Source of the DNA: Rhipidocladum racemiflorum | Taxonomy: Eukaryota; Streptophyta; Magnoliopsida; Poales; Poaceae | NCBI GenBank assembly: GCA_036346355.1 | Contig: CM070572.1 | Span: 37,237,944-37,301,943 of the forward strand | Reading direction: 5' to 3' | Length of the DNA stretch: 64,000 nt | The notes under the pieces: generated by a model | Seen by the model: only the letters and a program-made list of their open reading frames with translations | The model's database searches: none | Told to the model about the DNA's origin: nothing | In this document: positions 10,441 to 21,649 of the stretch, in pieces | How positions within the stretch are numbered: position 1 is the first letter of the stretch | Layout of the letters: every line of letters begins with the position of its first letter | Made by a program: the position numbers and the translations under genes

Positions 10441-12268
10441 GGTGGTGTGAGATGTGAATTATACTACGTACTAGCATATACTTCGTCTTTCTTCTGTTAC
10501 TGTTATTGAGCTGCTGATTCCATCTCTGCTAGGGGAGAACCTGTATGCAGAGTGGTTTAATCTACTGTATTATCCAGGTTTCAGAGCAATCTAAGGAGCT
10601 GGTTTTCTACCTCGCATAAGAGAAAAAAAAATAGAAAAGGAGCTGGTTTTCTTGTGTTGGTAGCCGTGTAATTTTTACTCTCCGCTTTTCAGAGCGGTTT
10701 GACTGTGTCTTCCCCCGACGTTTCTTTTTCGCCTGCGTGGTTCAATCGAATTGAATTCCGCACGACAAATTAAGGTTGTAATATCGATCGCACGGTAGAG
10801 ATATGTTTGCCCGTTTGCTGCTCGCAAGAAAGGAGGACTTTGTGGCTCCTTTTTACGCCGATAAGGTCGTTAATTTGTCCGTGAGTTCTTTACCCCGGTG
10901 AAAAAAAAAGAAGGAATTCCCGTGTCATTTTCTTTCAATCGGCAGCCTCCGTCTCCAAGGAAGACATGCTCTCCAACTTGTCCCCTTCACGCCATTCGTC
11001 TCTTGATTGGCTCCCTCATCTATCCTGCTCGGAGGATTGGCCGATTTTAACAAGATATCACGGTGAAAAAGCTCATGTATGACGTGATAGCGCCAACAGT
11101 TGCTTAGGATTACCGAACAGAGAACACCCCCGTCCATGTCTTGAATCGGCCTCCCTTGATCTATAACAGTGGATGGACAATATTTTCTCCTCGGTGACAG
11201 CAATTGGGGTGTGTCATTACAGAGATCAGAGAGTGATGTGCAGCTGCAATTTGATTACATGAATTGTTTTTTTATGAACATTGATTACCTGAAATTAATC
11301 TTCCCGGCTGCGGGAGTGTTGTTGCGTCGCTGCTTCCATACATGCTCCTTGTGTTCATCAGCTTCAAACTTCCATTCCAACCGCGGCGTCTTGGCCTGTT
11401 GAACATGGAACCTAGATGCCTGGATACACCGATACCACGATACACTACTCCCCCCCCCCCCCCCCAAAAAAAAACAAAACAAAACAAAGATACAGCGATA
11501 TGTATGTGTATATAATAAAAATAAAATAATAGAGAAATATACATGAGATATGGTGTATCATACACAAAATAGATATAGAAAAGACAAACAAAGAAAATAA
11601 AGAAGCGAATGTGTTGGATATCTCAAAAGACCATCAGCCCATAGCAAGCGGCTTAGAGCATCTAGTCTACTGCTACCCTTAAATATCTCCACAACTGTGT
11701 GCTTCTATTCCTACCAACCGCAGCCATATGTCTTGCCTCCTAGACTGTCGCTGTCCCTAGCTCTCAGGAGTATACCTCACTACCATAGTCAAGAGGGATG
11801 AATAGTACTAATGAGAGGACTCACCACGCGTGAGGACAAAGGACTAGTGATATTGTCATGCTGGTAGGGAGAGAAGTGTTGCACGCCATTGTCGGCGGGA
11901 GGTAAGGAATGTTGGCGTGGGACCTGGGAAGGGAAGACCAGCGGCTGTGGTGTAGGGAGCGAGAAGGGACCGCGGGATAGGAATAAATATTTCAGTGTCT
12001 TATTTTGAGTTGGTAGAGGTTTTATGGTTGAAAGATATTGGGGAAACATCAGGCAAGTATCGAAAAATATTTTCTTTTTCTTTTTTTTAAAAAAATAGGA
12101 AATTCAAAGACACGGGCAAGATATGTATCTAACTGTGTCGGATACGAATAAATATTCCATACGGTATCTGATACCGATACACCAGTTTTCTAAAGTATCC
12201 GAATATCCTAACATGAAACAATTCATCTCCTACTGAATTCTGTAAGAATTCCCGTGTTCCAAATGGTC
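10441..12268. other. Intergenic, no gene recognised
   Basis: A 14-base C run followed by A-rich sequence occurs near 11451-11475. GATACACCGATACCACGATACA-like words at about 11419-11443 reappear as GATACCGATACACC near 12170-12184, perhaps remains of a MITE. No coding frame resembles a known family. Confidence 0.5.
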
Positions 12269-12594
12269 CTAGGCCCTGTTTGTTTCGGCTTTTTTATTGG
12301 CTTAAAAGCCAAAAAGTCTAAGCCGAAACAAACCACTGGCTTTTAAGCCAAACTTTAAAAAGCCTAAAACCCATGTATAACTATAAGCCAGAAGCCGGAC
12401 AAGATGAGCCTTTTTGGGCTTTTTTGAATGAAGTAACCATTTGCCACTGAAAGCCTCCAAAATTACCCACCAAATGCCATCATATATAAATCGAGAATTC
12501 CTCCCCCATATCATTTAGAGTATTTTAGACTTTCCATCTATAAGCTATATCATCTAACCCATTAATAAACCAGGATACCAAACAACATGTCTTA

Positions 12595-13154
12595 GGCCCT
12601 GTTTGTTTCAGCTGGGGATTGTAGAAAGCAGCTTTTAAAATCTGGATTGTAAAAGCTGGATTGTTAAAAGCTGGAGGTTGAAAAGCTGATGGCTGTTTGG
12701 CAATCCAGATTATAATGTGTTTGGATTGCTATTTCTACTTGGCAAAAGTCTATGGTACCCTCAATTATAGGTTGAAAAGTCTGTGTGAACAGTGGGGGGC
12801 AATGGTGGATAATTTTCACTGAAGTTGGATGGGTATTGTGGTCTTTTGCAAAAAAAAGCTGAGAAAAGCTCCTCCAAAGTGGATTGTGGGATTGCTACAA
12901 TCTGGCCTTCACATTATAGGTTGAAAAGTCTGTGTGAACAGTGGGGGGCAATGGTGGATAATTTTCACTGAAGTTGGATGGGTATTGTGGTCTTTTGCAA
13001 AAAAAAGCTGAGAAAAGCTCCTCCAAAGTGGATTGTGGGATTGCTACAATCTGGCCTTCACATTATTACAATTCAGATTGAAAGCTTCCTGTTTGTTGAC
13101 CTTCCAGCTTTTAAAAGCAGCTTTCTACAATCCAAAGCTGAAACAAACAGGGCC
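12595..13154. mobile_element. Tourist-like MITE nested in another MITE
   Basis: Terminal inverted repeats are GGCCCTGTTTGTTTCAGCT at the left and its inverse ending AACAAACAGGGCC at the right. The target duplication TTA is perfect (12592-12594 and 13155-13157). The interior holds a perfect tandem duplication of 149 bp. Confidence 0.85.
12764..13061. repeat. 149-bp direct tandem duplication inside the MITE
   Basis: Bases 12764-12912 and 12913-13061 read identically, from ATTATAGGTTGAAAAG to CTGGCCTTCAC. The unit includes one MITE-internal AAAGCTGAGAAAAGC segment. Confidence 0.9.
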
Positions 13155-13432
13155 TTAGCTTAAAAGCAGACGGCTTTTAAGTTCACTAAATCAAAAGGCT
13201 AACTTTAAGTAAAAAACTAAAAAACCTAAATCGAAAAAAATAGAGCCTTAGTGTGTTTGGAAGGAGTCTGCTTACTCCTGAATCCTGATATGCCACTCTC
13301 CTGTGGTTACGATCTTCTTTTCTAGATTGTGTTTATGTTTTGGTTTCTCTTCTCGTCTGACTGAGAAACCATGTTCTCTCTTTGCTTGTGGTAGTAGCAC
13401 ACTAGCACGGTAGCGTCATATGGAGTGGTAGA

Positions 13433-13806
13433 CAGGGTTCACTTTATCACAAAATTGATTCGAAAATCGTCAAAACCAATCGTATTGAGTCGGTTTGAAA
13501 CCTGAAACTTTAAACCGGTCGGTAAACGGGACAAATTCAAAAAAAAATTCAAGATATTCAAAAATTTTAGAAAAATTTATGTCACGTTAACTGGTCAAAA
13601 TTTGAGTGATTTTCAATGCAAATCGCTAAAAATTTTTTGATTCACCAGTCAATTTTTGAGAAAGCCGACCGGTTTTCGAGAAAGCCGATCGATTTTTGAT
13701 TTTTTTTTTTGAATTTTTTTTCTAAAATGTTTAATTTCTAAACCCTTCGATTTTTAACGATTTTCGTGGTTCGATTTTCAATCTTAAATCGGTTTGGTTA
13801 GCCCTG
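13433..13806. mobile_element. hAT-type MITE (CAGGG family), nearly complete
   Basis: Starts CAGGGTTCAC and ends GGTTAGCCCTG, with 8-bp flanks GTGGTAGA (13425-13432) and GTGGTAGC (13807-13814). The 8-bp duplication and CAGGG ends point to the hAT superfamily. The interior is AT-rich with repeated CGATTTT, ACCGGT and AAATCG words and no coding capacity. Relatives lie at 8895, about 16150 and 19979. Confidence 0.8.
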
Positions 13807-13976
13807 GTGGTAGCACAACATATATTCTCATTATGGCATTTAAAACAAAATAAAAAAAAGGACAATGCTTTGAATTGAACCTTTGACTTGTCGCTTGGGC
13901 TTATCTCTTTTTTCATAATATTTTTGCGTCATGCTGACTGCCTTGTTAGTTGTTACACATGTATGGTTGTGTACTA

Positions 13977-14352
13977 CTCTCTCTAGTCACAAATAGTTAT
14001 GTTTTTAACATAGTTGTAGTCAAGCTTTTGAAATTTCAATTGTCAATATCCTTTTAAATATTTAAATTGGATACGTGTAGATTTTTTTAAAAGTACTTTC
14101 ATATTATATAATTTTATTAGGTTTTATAAATATATTATAATAGAAATTAGTGGTCAAATTTATATTTTGAAGAGTGTGTCAATGGCTAAAACCATAACTT
14201 TCATGATGCAAAAGTAGTCTACGTGAAAACATTTAATTAACAAAATTCTCTCAGAACTTTCAAAAACTAGGTTAAACTCTGCGTGTTACCGCGGACGGTT
14301 TGTTAATTATAATAGAGAGAAAATCTATTTAAAAATTTTGGAATGGAAGGAA
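13977..14352. mobile_element. Possible Stowaway MITE remnant
   Basis: TA followed by CTCTCTCTAGTC at 13975-13988 resembles a Stowaway left end, and GGAATGGAAGGAA near 14340 a decayed right end. The interior from 14265 has a CTAGG plus ACCGCGG block that may be a foreign fragment. Boundaries are uncertain. Confidence 0.35.
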
Positions 14353-14658
14353 TTTTTTTTTCCTTCCAAAAAATTGTACAAATATTTTTCGTGAGAAAAA
14401 TAAAAGAATTAAAAAAGTTGATAATAAAAAATTACTTAGAAAAAACATTGTAGCTACGCACTATAGAAGCAACAACCTACTGGTACTACTAGTAGCAAAG
14501 GAATGATTTAACCAACTGAGCTACACATGGATTGTGAAATGGGACACGTCAAAAATATTTGACCTTATGTGGAAGTTCACGGTAGAAACTACAGGGTTTA
14601 GGGCGACGTGGCGACGCGCGCGGATGGCTCCTGGATATCTCGGAGAATATATATATAC

Positions 14659-15635
14659 TAGGAAGATAAGGCGCGGCGCACGCCGCGTCGCGTGAACGAA
14701 AAAATAATTTTGCGTTTTTTTTCGGAGACAAAATAGACCTAGACGTATTTTTGAATTTTTTTGAGGCTCGAGAAATCCTAGAGACCGAGCCGAAAGAAAA
14801 GTACACATATTTTTGTTAACGAATTTTTTTTTTTGAAAAAAAGGAGAAAGAACCTGGGCCCGTAAGCGCGGCGCACGCCACGTGCGTGAACGAAAAATGA
14901 TTTTGTTTTTTTTCGGAGAAAAATGATTTTGTTTTTTTTCGGAGAAAAATGATTTTGCGTTTTTTTTCTGGAGAAAAAAATTGACCTAGACTTATTTTCG
15001 GAGACAAAATAGACCTAGACGTATTTTTGAATTTTTTTGAGGCTCGAGAAACCTTAGAGATCGAGACGGAAGAAAAGTACACATCTTTCTGTTGACGAAA
15101 ATATTTTTTTTCGAAAAAAATGGAGAGAGGACCTTGGTCTGTAAGCGCGGCGCACGCCGCGCGCGTGAACGGGAAATGCTTTCGCTTTTTTTTTTCAGAG
15201 AAAAAGTAGACCTAGACGTATTTTCAAATTTTTTGGAGGCTTAAGAAACCCTAGAGACCGAGACGAAAAAAAGTACACATCTTTCTGTTGGGGAAAATAT
15301 TTTTTTCGGGGAAAACAGAGAAAGGATCTAAACGTAAGGGATGAGGACCTGTTTGCTATATTTTTGGACCTGATCGCTATCCCGAATAATTAGAAAAGGT
15401 CTCGTTCAATATTTGTACTCAGTCGGGGGGTTTTTCGTAAAGTAACAAACCAGGGGCTCGAACGCAATTTTGAAAAGGTTTTTTGCCCTCACAAAAAATC
15501 GCGGAGGACCTATTTGTAATTCGTAGAGATCTATGCGTAATTAAAGAAAAGGGAGGGGCGTTTTCGCAAATTGGCAAGGAGGATGACGTGGAGTCTCTCT
15601 TTGGCCTCCAAAGCTAGGCACTATAAGGGGTTTAC
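14659..15635 (-). mobile_element. Helitron-like repeat, copy 1
   Basis: Read on the minus strand the unit ends with a GC hairpin (CGCGGCG, CA, CGCCGCG), about ten bases and then CTAG followed by T, the standard Helitron 3-prime terminus. Within it the motif AAGCGCGGCGCACGCC plus GTGAACG recurs at about 14668, 14865 and 15144, so the body contains three imperfect tandem units. Sequence towards 15600 shares AGGACCTATTTGTAAT-like text with copies 2 (26840 on) and 3 (33500 on). No helicase gene is present, so this is a non-autonomous copy. The 5-prime end was not fixed. Confidence 0.55.
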
Positions 15636-15647
15636 TATTTCAAAATG

Positions 15648-15991
15648 GGGCACCATGATTTCAAATGCGCAAATTCAAACCAAATTCGGTATATTTTTTG
15701 AAAATTTCAGTTTTAGAGTATATACCCATCCATTACAATTCAAATGAAACACATATCTTTGAAAAAATATACTGGAATTCAAAGATTTGAACGAATTTAG
15801 ATCACATACTTTGCTAATTTATATATAAAATCAGCACATACCTACAATAAAAAAGGGAAACTCTAGTTAGAATTACAGTTTAAACTTGTTTGAACTAGTT
15901 AGTAAACTGATTAAAGTCAACATCCTACAATTTTCAAAAAAATTCGCACGCAAATACATAGTGGAAATACCCGTTTTGGATCACGGTGCCC
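15648..15991. mobile_element. TIR element (GGGCACC family), uninterrupted copy
   Basis: Begins GGGCACCATGAT and ends ATCACGGTGCCC, so the ends are inverted repeats of about 12 bases with one mismatch. It is AT-rich without coding capacity. No target duplication was visible. A homologous copy in reverse orientation is interrupted by the copia element (35131-35278 and 53940-54115), so this copy serves as the empty-site reference. Confidence 0.65.
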
Positions 15992-16149
15992 TAGATAATT
16001 GTACTCTATATATATAAGGTTTGCAACATCTGAATTGTGTGCTATAGATCCTTGCTTCAGAATTGAGACATGGCCCATCAGCTAAGGTCATTGAAAAAAA
16101 TTGGCTTGCAATATGTGAATCGTGTGCTATAGATCCCTAACCACGGGTT

Positions 16150-16480
16150 TACAAAACCAAAATTTGATTTTCGATTGATTTTTCACTCATGGAAAATCGG
16201 CAAAAACCGGTGAAAAACGGTAAAAACTGGATGAGTTCAAAGTAAAATCTTTTGAACTTGCCAATCAAACAATGGTAAAAAAAAAATTCAAAAACTGATT
16301 GGTTTTACCGATTGTCAACGATTTTTGACCGGTTTACATTGAAAATCAGCACGCTCAAGGAAAATTAGAAAAAATTGCAAAAAAAATGTGAATAAATTTC
16401 AATTAATGTATAAAACACATCAAAGAAATTTCAAATTGGAGGTCGACCAGTGCCTTTAAACTCTGTGCTAGCAGCTTACC
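16150..16480. mobile_element. Eroded hAT-type MITE (CAGGG family)
   Basis: Starts near CACGGGTTTAC and ends near TTTAAACTCTG; the body shares GATTTTCGATTGATTTTTC and AAAAACCGGTGAAAAACGG type words with the 13433 and 19979 copies. The target duplication is not recognisable. Confidence 0.45.
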
Positions 16481-16589
16481 CATGTTTATCCTATCCTTTT
16501 TTGAGATGCCACGTGGAGTGCTTAAATGGTTGGATTATTATAGATCTAGATTTTTCTAACAAAGTGACAACCATAAAAAAATATTGGAC

Positions 16590-18300
16590 TAGCTAAGTGG
16601 AATATACTATGCCTACCCAAGGATCAAGGAGGCATGAGCAACTTTTCTGGAAAATAACTACCGCCCCATTGGGCTGGTACTACCATACCTCCGGTACCGC
16701 TCCCACATGGTCGGTAGATCCGGTCTCCAAAAATTTCGAACAACACATGCTCTCTGGAAAAAAGCTACCGCTTCAATGTGGCAGTACTGCTAACTTTTGG
16801 CAGTACCGACCTCTAACCGTGGTATTGCCGCACCTCCGGCAGTACCAGCCATATCATTACGGTAGTGCCAGACTCATGGAGAAAATAGGATTTTTAATAA
16901 AATCTTTTTCCCAAACTTTCAAAGAACAATTCCTTGAGCTATATGGTGATCAACACATGATCACACTTATTTGGAAATCACATTTGCAATTTCTCAACTC
17001 ATGCTCAAAGCATCTGCAATAAAACTCTTCAACTTATTTGCAAAAATACATTTTACAAATAAACCAAGAACCTATGGGTTCAATCCTCTTAGCCATAAGG
17101 TGATCAACACATGATAATGACACTTTACAAACACATTGCAAATGGCCTCTTCACATGTCCTATAATCGATACCCATAACCTTCCGCTCATTTGCAAAACA
17201 CATATTTGCAAATATCAATTAAACCACAATGTATGAGCTATCTTCTTTTTTGCAACATATGCAAATCCATAGCTCCATACAAAATCCAATTTAAACTCAA
17301 ATGATTGAGCTCTCTATTTGCAACACGTGCAAATCTTAGCTTCATGCATACCACTTACATGCAAAATTGCTTGAGCTTTGTCCTTTGCAACATATGTAAA
17401 ACTTAGCTCCAAGCAATACCACTTCAAATAAGATTTGATTCAGGAATAAAACATGAATTTTAACATTCGCAACGCATGCAAAATCCAACGAATGAGCTTA
17501 TCCCATTTGTAACATATGCAAATCAAAGCTCCATACGAAAAACAAATGCATATGTTTTTCCCATTTGTAACACATGCAAATTAAAGCATTATGCAAAAAC
17601 GAATGCACGTGCTTCACCCATTCGCAATACATGTCAAATGGTTAGCTCCATGTAAAATCCAAATAAGAACATTTGAGCTCAAGTGAACAAATTGAGGTCA
17701 TCAACACATGATGAAGCTCAAGCAAATGACTAAACCCCTCTTAATAATACAGCACTAAAAACAACTAGACACAAAGACTAGGAACCATCCTTAGCCTATC
17801 TAGTTATACCTTACTGTCGCACGATAGCGATCCCCTTTGGAGCTTTAAGATCTTCAATCATCTTCTCTCCTGGGATCGTCACTGGACTCCTTGTTTATCA
17901 ACTCTTGATGAACCTTCTCTTATTTTCTTCTCTTTGGGATCTTCTCTTGACGTCCATCAACACATGATGACATCCTTCTTATCCTGATTTTTCATCTCAT
18001 CCTTTGGACTTAACCTATCATACTCATCTCATAAAAATAGTTAGTTCAAAACACATGATTGTCTCAATCATCCTTGCACTCCATTAACACATAATGGATG
18101 CCTCCACAATCGATTAAGCACAATCTAAATCAAATTAAATGAATTAATTGTGTCTTGAGTACAGCGATACAACTAATATTTTATTATACTAAAAAACTAT
18201 CGATTGTCTTTAATCTATCAAAGAAACACCATCAACACATAATGAAATGTTCTTTGATGATTAAAAGACAATCGACCTTAATTTAAATTTTTATTTAAAT
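16590..18300. repeat. Degenerate short-period repeats with ATCAACACATGAT motif
   Basis: At 16650-16870 phrases like GGTACTACC and GCAGTACC with CCTCCGG recur. From about 16975 to 17700 degenerate units of about 70-80 bp carry TTTGCAA and ACATATGCAAAT. ATCAACACATGAT or near variants occur at about 16950, 17102, 17700, 17956 and 18232. The open frame at 16597-17022 has no family resemblance. The whole is probably non-coding transposable-element sequence of unassigned class. Confidence 0.5.
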
Positions 18301-18926
18301 TGATATGAGTATATTCTAACTACACAAGTTTTCATATACTTATGTTGATGATATGCATTGATCCATTTTATGTGGAATATATGAAAATGATCAATATAAT
18401 AATCCATCAACTATAGAATAAACACCACAAAGATATGTGTATATATATAATTGAATTGAATCAATATGCGCATATTCAATTTGATTGCATTAGAGTTTAT
18501 CCTAAAATAGCATGCATATACTAGAACTAGACAATTTGAATATATACTCAAGGAATAGTTTCAAAGTCTTGATCCTTTTAAATGTGGCAATTAGACATGG
18601 ATCAATACTGTTGAAACTTCAGGCTAAATCATGAACTCCCCGTAGATATGCGCATCTATGTAAATATATGGATTGGAAACAGTGCGTATTTTGTGGTTAA
18701 AGCAATGGAGAAATTCATATTTTAATTTAAATCCAAAGTATGTAACTACATACTAGAATGAATACACATACATATCTTGAGTTTTTAATTTTCCATCGAA
18801 ATATGAGACTAATAACAATAAGCTCAATAAACATGTCAGTCTTATAAAAAATTAGATTTGTCATTAAATAAATATGAAACATTAATATAAAACTAATCAC
18901 CAAAATCAATGGATCTCCAACGCTTT
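18301..18926. other. AT-rich intergenic, nothing recognised
   Basis: No gene, terminal repeat or strong hairpin was seen on either strand. Confidence 0.5.
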
Positions 18927-19960
18927 TGGTTTGTGAATTCAACTTTCCGGTGAATTTTCCGTACGATGATTTCTGCAGTGGTAATCAAATCAGTCAGTAA
19001 AAAAAATCCAGGAACTTGTCAAGCTTTGATGTCATGTCTTCGTTGAAATCTAATTAAAGATTAGCGAATCACAAGTTGCTCCGTGAAGGGTCCATCGATC
19101 AAGCCAATCAATGTTCAAGAAGATATCTTGTTATCTTAAGCTGCGTGTCCGTGTCGTGTGGTATCCACGTAGCCATCCCTATTATTGTGTATCTGTCCTT
19201 CGTCTAGCTAGATTGCAAGCTTAATTCTCTGATTTATGGATTCAGCTTCCCGGTGAATCCTTCACCTAATAATTAGCGGTCCTTGTTAAGATTAGCGATG
19301 GGATCACAAAATTCTCTGGTATTAATCAAATCGATCAATCATTAGATAATGCAGTAGCATGTCAAGCTTCGATGCCCTTGTTCAGATTAACGATGGGATC
19401 ACAAGTTGCTCCATTGATCAAATCAATCATGTTCTCGATATAGTATCTTGTTATTTTGGCTTGTGTCCGGACGTGGTATCCGAGTACGAGTAGCCATGTC
19501 TGACTATAATACTTACACGGTGATTTTTTTGTATCGATCCTTCGTCAGTCGCAAGCTTCTTTAATTTGTGAATACAGCTTCCAGCTGAATCCTTCTCCGG
19601 GTGAATACCGTGGTATTAATCGAATCAACCGGTAAATAATACGGAATCGTCGCTACCGTAGAAAAGATCAACACAGACGGTTTAAAAACATCACGATCAC
19701 GCAGACGGTTTTTCTATTTTCCAAATCGTTTAGAAACACGTACGGGTGATAATACGGCGCGCATCACACGTATCAAGATTCGATGTTCTTGTCGAAACTT
19801 AAGATTGACGCAGACGGTTTTCTATTTTCTAAACCGTTTAGAAACATGTATGGTGATAATACGGCCCGCATCACACGTATCAAGATTCGATGTTCTTGTC
19901 GAAACTTAAGATTGACGATGGGATCACAAGGTATCCATGCCTAGCCTAATCCATTAACCG
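18927..19960 (+). repeat. Direct repeat, three diverged units of about 300-330 bp, with a 109-bp inner duplication
   Basis: Units begin near 18931, 19235 and 19565 with TTGTGAATTCA/TTATGGATTCA/TTGTGAATACA and share CAAGCTTCGATG, GATTAGCGATGGGATCACAAG and GTATCTTGTTAT segments. In the third unit a segment of about 109 bp starting GCAGACGGTTTT is duplicated (19701-19809 and 19810-19917). Confidence 0.7.
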
Positions 19961-19978
19961 TGATTATGTGGTTCCGTC

Positions 19979-20364
19979 CAGGGTTCACAATTTCGACGAT
20001 TATCGCATGAAAATCGCGATTTTAGGACATATTGGTGGGTACGACATCTAAAACCGACTGATAAATCGATTAAATTAAAAAAAATTCAAAAAAAAATATG
20101 CGACGTAAATATCGCGATAATCGGTGAAAACCGAGAGAAAATCGCTAGAAATTCGGTTTTTGAGAAACAGTCAATTGGCCGGTCAAAATATCGCGATAAT
20201 CGGTGAAAATTGGAAGAAAATCATGAGAAAATCGTGTTTTTTTTTCTTTCAAAAATTTGTATTTCGAAACCATACGATTTTTGACGATTCTCTAGCGATT
20301 TTCGGAGAAAATCGGTATCGAACCTTAGTCGATTTTCTCGCTAAAAAAGGTAAGTTGAACCCTC
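19979..20364. mobile_element. hAT-type MITE (CAGGG family)
   Basis: Starts CAGGGTTCAC and ends GTTGAACCCTC. The 8-bp flanks GTTCCGTC (19971-19978) and GTTCCGCC (20365-20372) form a target duplication with one change. The interior has the family text of ATCGCGAT, GAAAATCG and CGATTTTC words. Confidence 0.75.
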
Positions 20365-20372
20365 GTTCCGCC

Positions 20373-20872
20373 ACCGATCACAGCCCCAGCAACAACGTTC
20401 CAGCGGCCGTACGCCGTCGGATGCGCGCGTCACGGGCACAAGGTTCGTGGCTGAAATCCAAAGCACAAACCGAGCTCGAATCATTGTAATCCACAGGGGT
20501 CAATGCCTGCCTACCAGATACGATACACCTGGTCGATCGGGTCAGGTCAACTTGTAATCCAAAGCGATAGTGCAGCTTAGTACGCCGCCAGTGCCCACTA
20601 ATACTCCATGACGACCTACCTTGGAATCCAACTAGGGCCCCAGGTTTTTGCTCTCTGCATCTCTGATCCTTTCATCTTGGGACCTGGTCGGTCCAGTAAT
20701 CACCGATCAACCAGTCCGCGGCTACAGTTCCCTGTCCCTGCTTTGGGTGCGGTCTCTTCTGCATGTACTGTTCCAGGTCAAATAAAAAGCCGATCCATCA
20801 TCTTTCAGGGCTCTTCTGAAACGTGCCTGGCTCTCAAGTCAACAGACCCCCTTCGGAAGAGAGCAGGAGAGG
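20373..20872. other. Intergenic, nothing recognised
   Basis: Moderate GC content and short frames without family resemblance. Confidence 0.5.
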
Positions 20873-20877
20873 CTATA

Positions 20878-21561
20878 TGTTTGCACCAAAATTTGGTAAA
20901 GCCGATCTTGTGGAGGTCGGTTTTGATAAGGGATATGTCGGTTATAGCAAGTTGATACCAAGCTTTGACTAGGGCCGCGATTCAAAGGAAATCGAGTCCG
21001 ATACGGGTAGGATAAGGGATCGAGTCGATACGATCGGACTTAAATATGGTAAGGAGAGATTGAGGCCGATACGGTGATTGAAGAAACCGGTAGAAGGATA
21101 CGCTCAGGCCGAAAAGCGCTATAAGAGGACCAGAGGCGAAGGAAAAGGCGCCGTGAGCCAACCCACAAACACGCTTTTACTTTTCCCTTATTTTTCCGCT
21201 AACTAGTAGTAGTCTTTAGTTTTAGAACCTTTCTTTGTAATTCGCTTTTGATCAATAAAGTTGCGACGCCGATTGTTGATCTTTACCGATTACACCTGTG
21301 TCTGATTTGCTTTGTTTTGTTGGCAAGATCGCCTCAAAGCCGACCGCTTTTTACCTTTGGATTAACTATAACTGTTGATCTAGTTATCCTCTAATCGCTT
21401 TCTAGCCGACGAGAGTTAAGCCGATAACTCCTTCGTTATCGCTTTGATTGATTTCACAACATTTACCTTGTCAATTGCGTGTCAAATTGATCGCACGCCA
21501 AACCCTGTTTGTCTTGTGTGTTCGAGGCCTAAAACCCTTTCACGCTTTTTTGGCGCGAACA
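20878..21561 (+). repeat. 5-prime LTR of the gag-only retrotransposon
   Basis: TG...CA ends. Differences from the 3-prime LTR are numerous small indels and multi-base changes, many next to CG, CAG or CTG. The TATA region reads CGCTATAAGAGG here against GCTATATAAGAGG in the partner. Confidence 0.85.
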
Positions 21562-21649
21562 TATTTTGGCACGCACGGCGGACACGAAGAAGCCAATATG
21601 ACATCAACCTGAAAAGTCTGCAGTACCATCACGACATCGACTCCTACAC

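Larger units (their letters stand above)
12272..13247. mobile_element. Tourist-like (PIF/Harbinger) MITE, outer element of a nest
   Basis: The left end GGCCCTGTTTGTTTCGGCTT matches the inverse of the right end (GGCTCTATTTTTTTCGATTT read on the other strand). The flanking triplets CTA and TTA are an eroded TTA target duplication. The element is split by a second MITE at 12595-13154; without it the length would be about 413 bp. Confidence 0.65.

Noticed and set aside
16597..17022. 141-codon frame considered as a small gene
   Set aside because: The DNA is made of repeated GGTACTACC/GCAGTACC phrases; the translation has no domain and ends in low-complexity sequence.
20124..20489. 121-codon frame considered as coding
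   Set aside because: Its first two thirds are the interior of a hAT-type MITE and the rest is intergenic.
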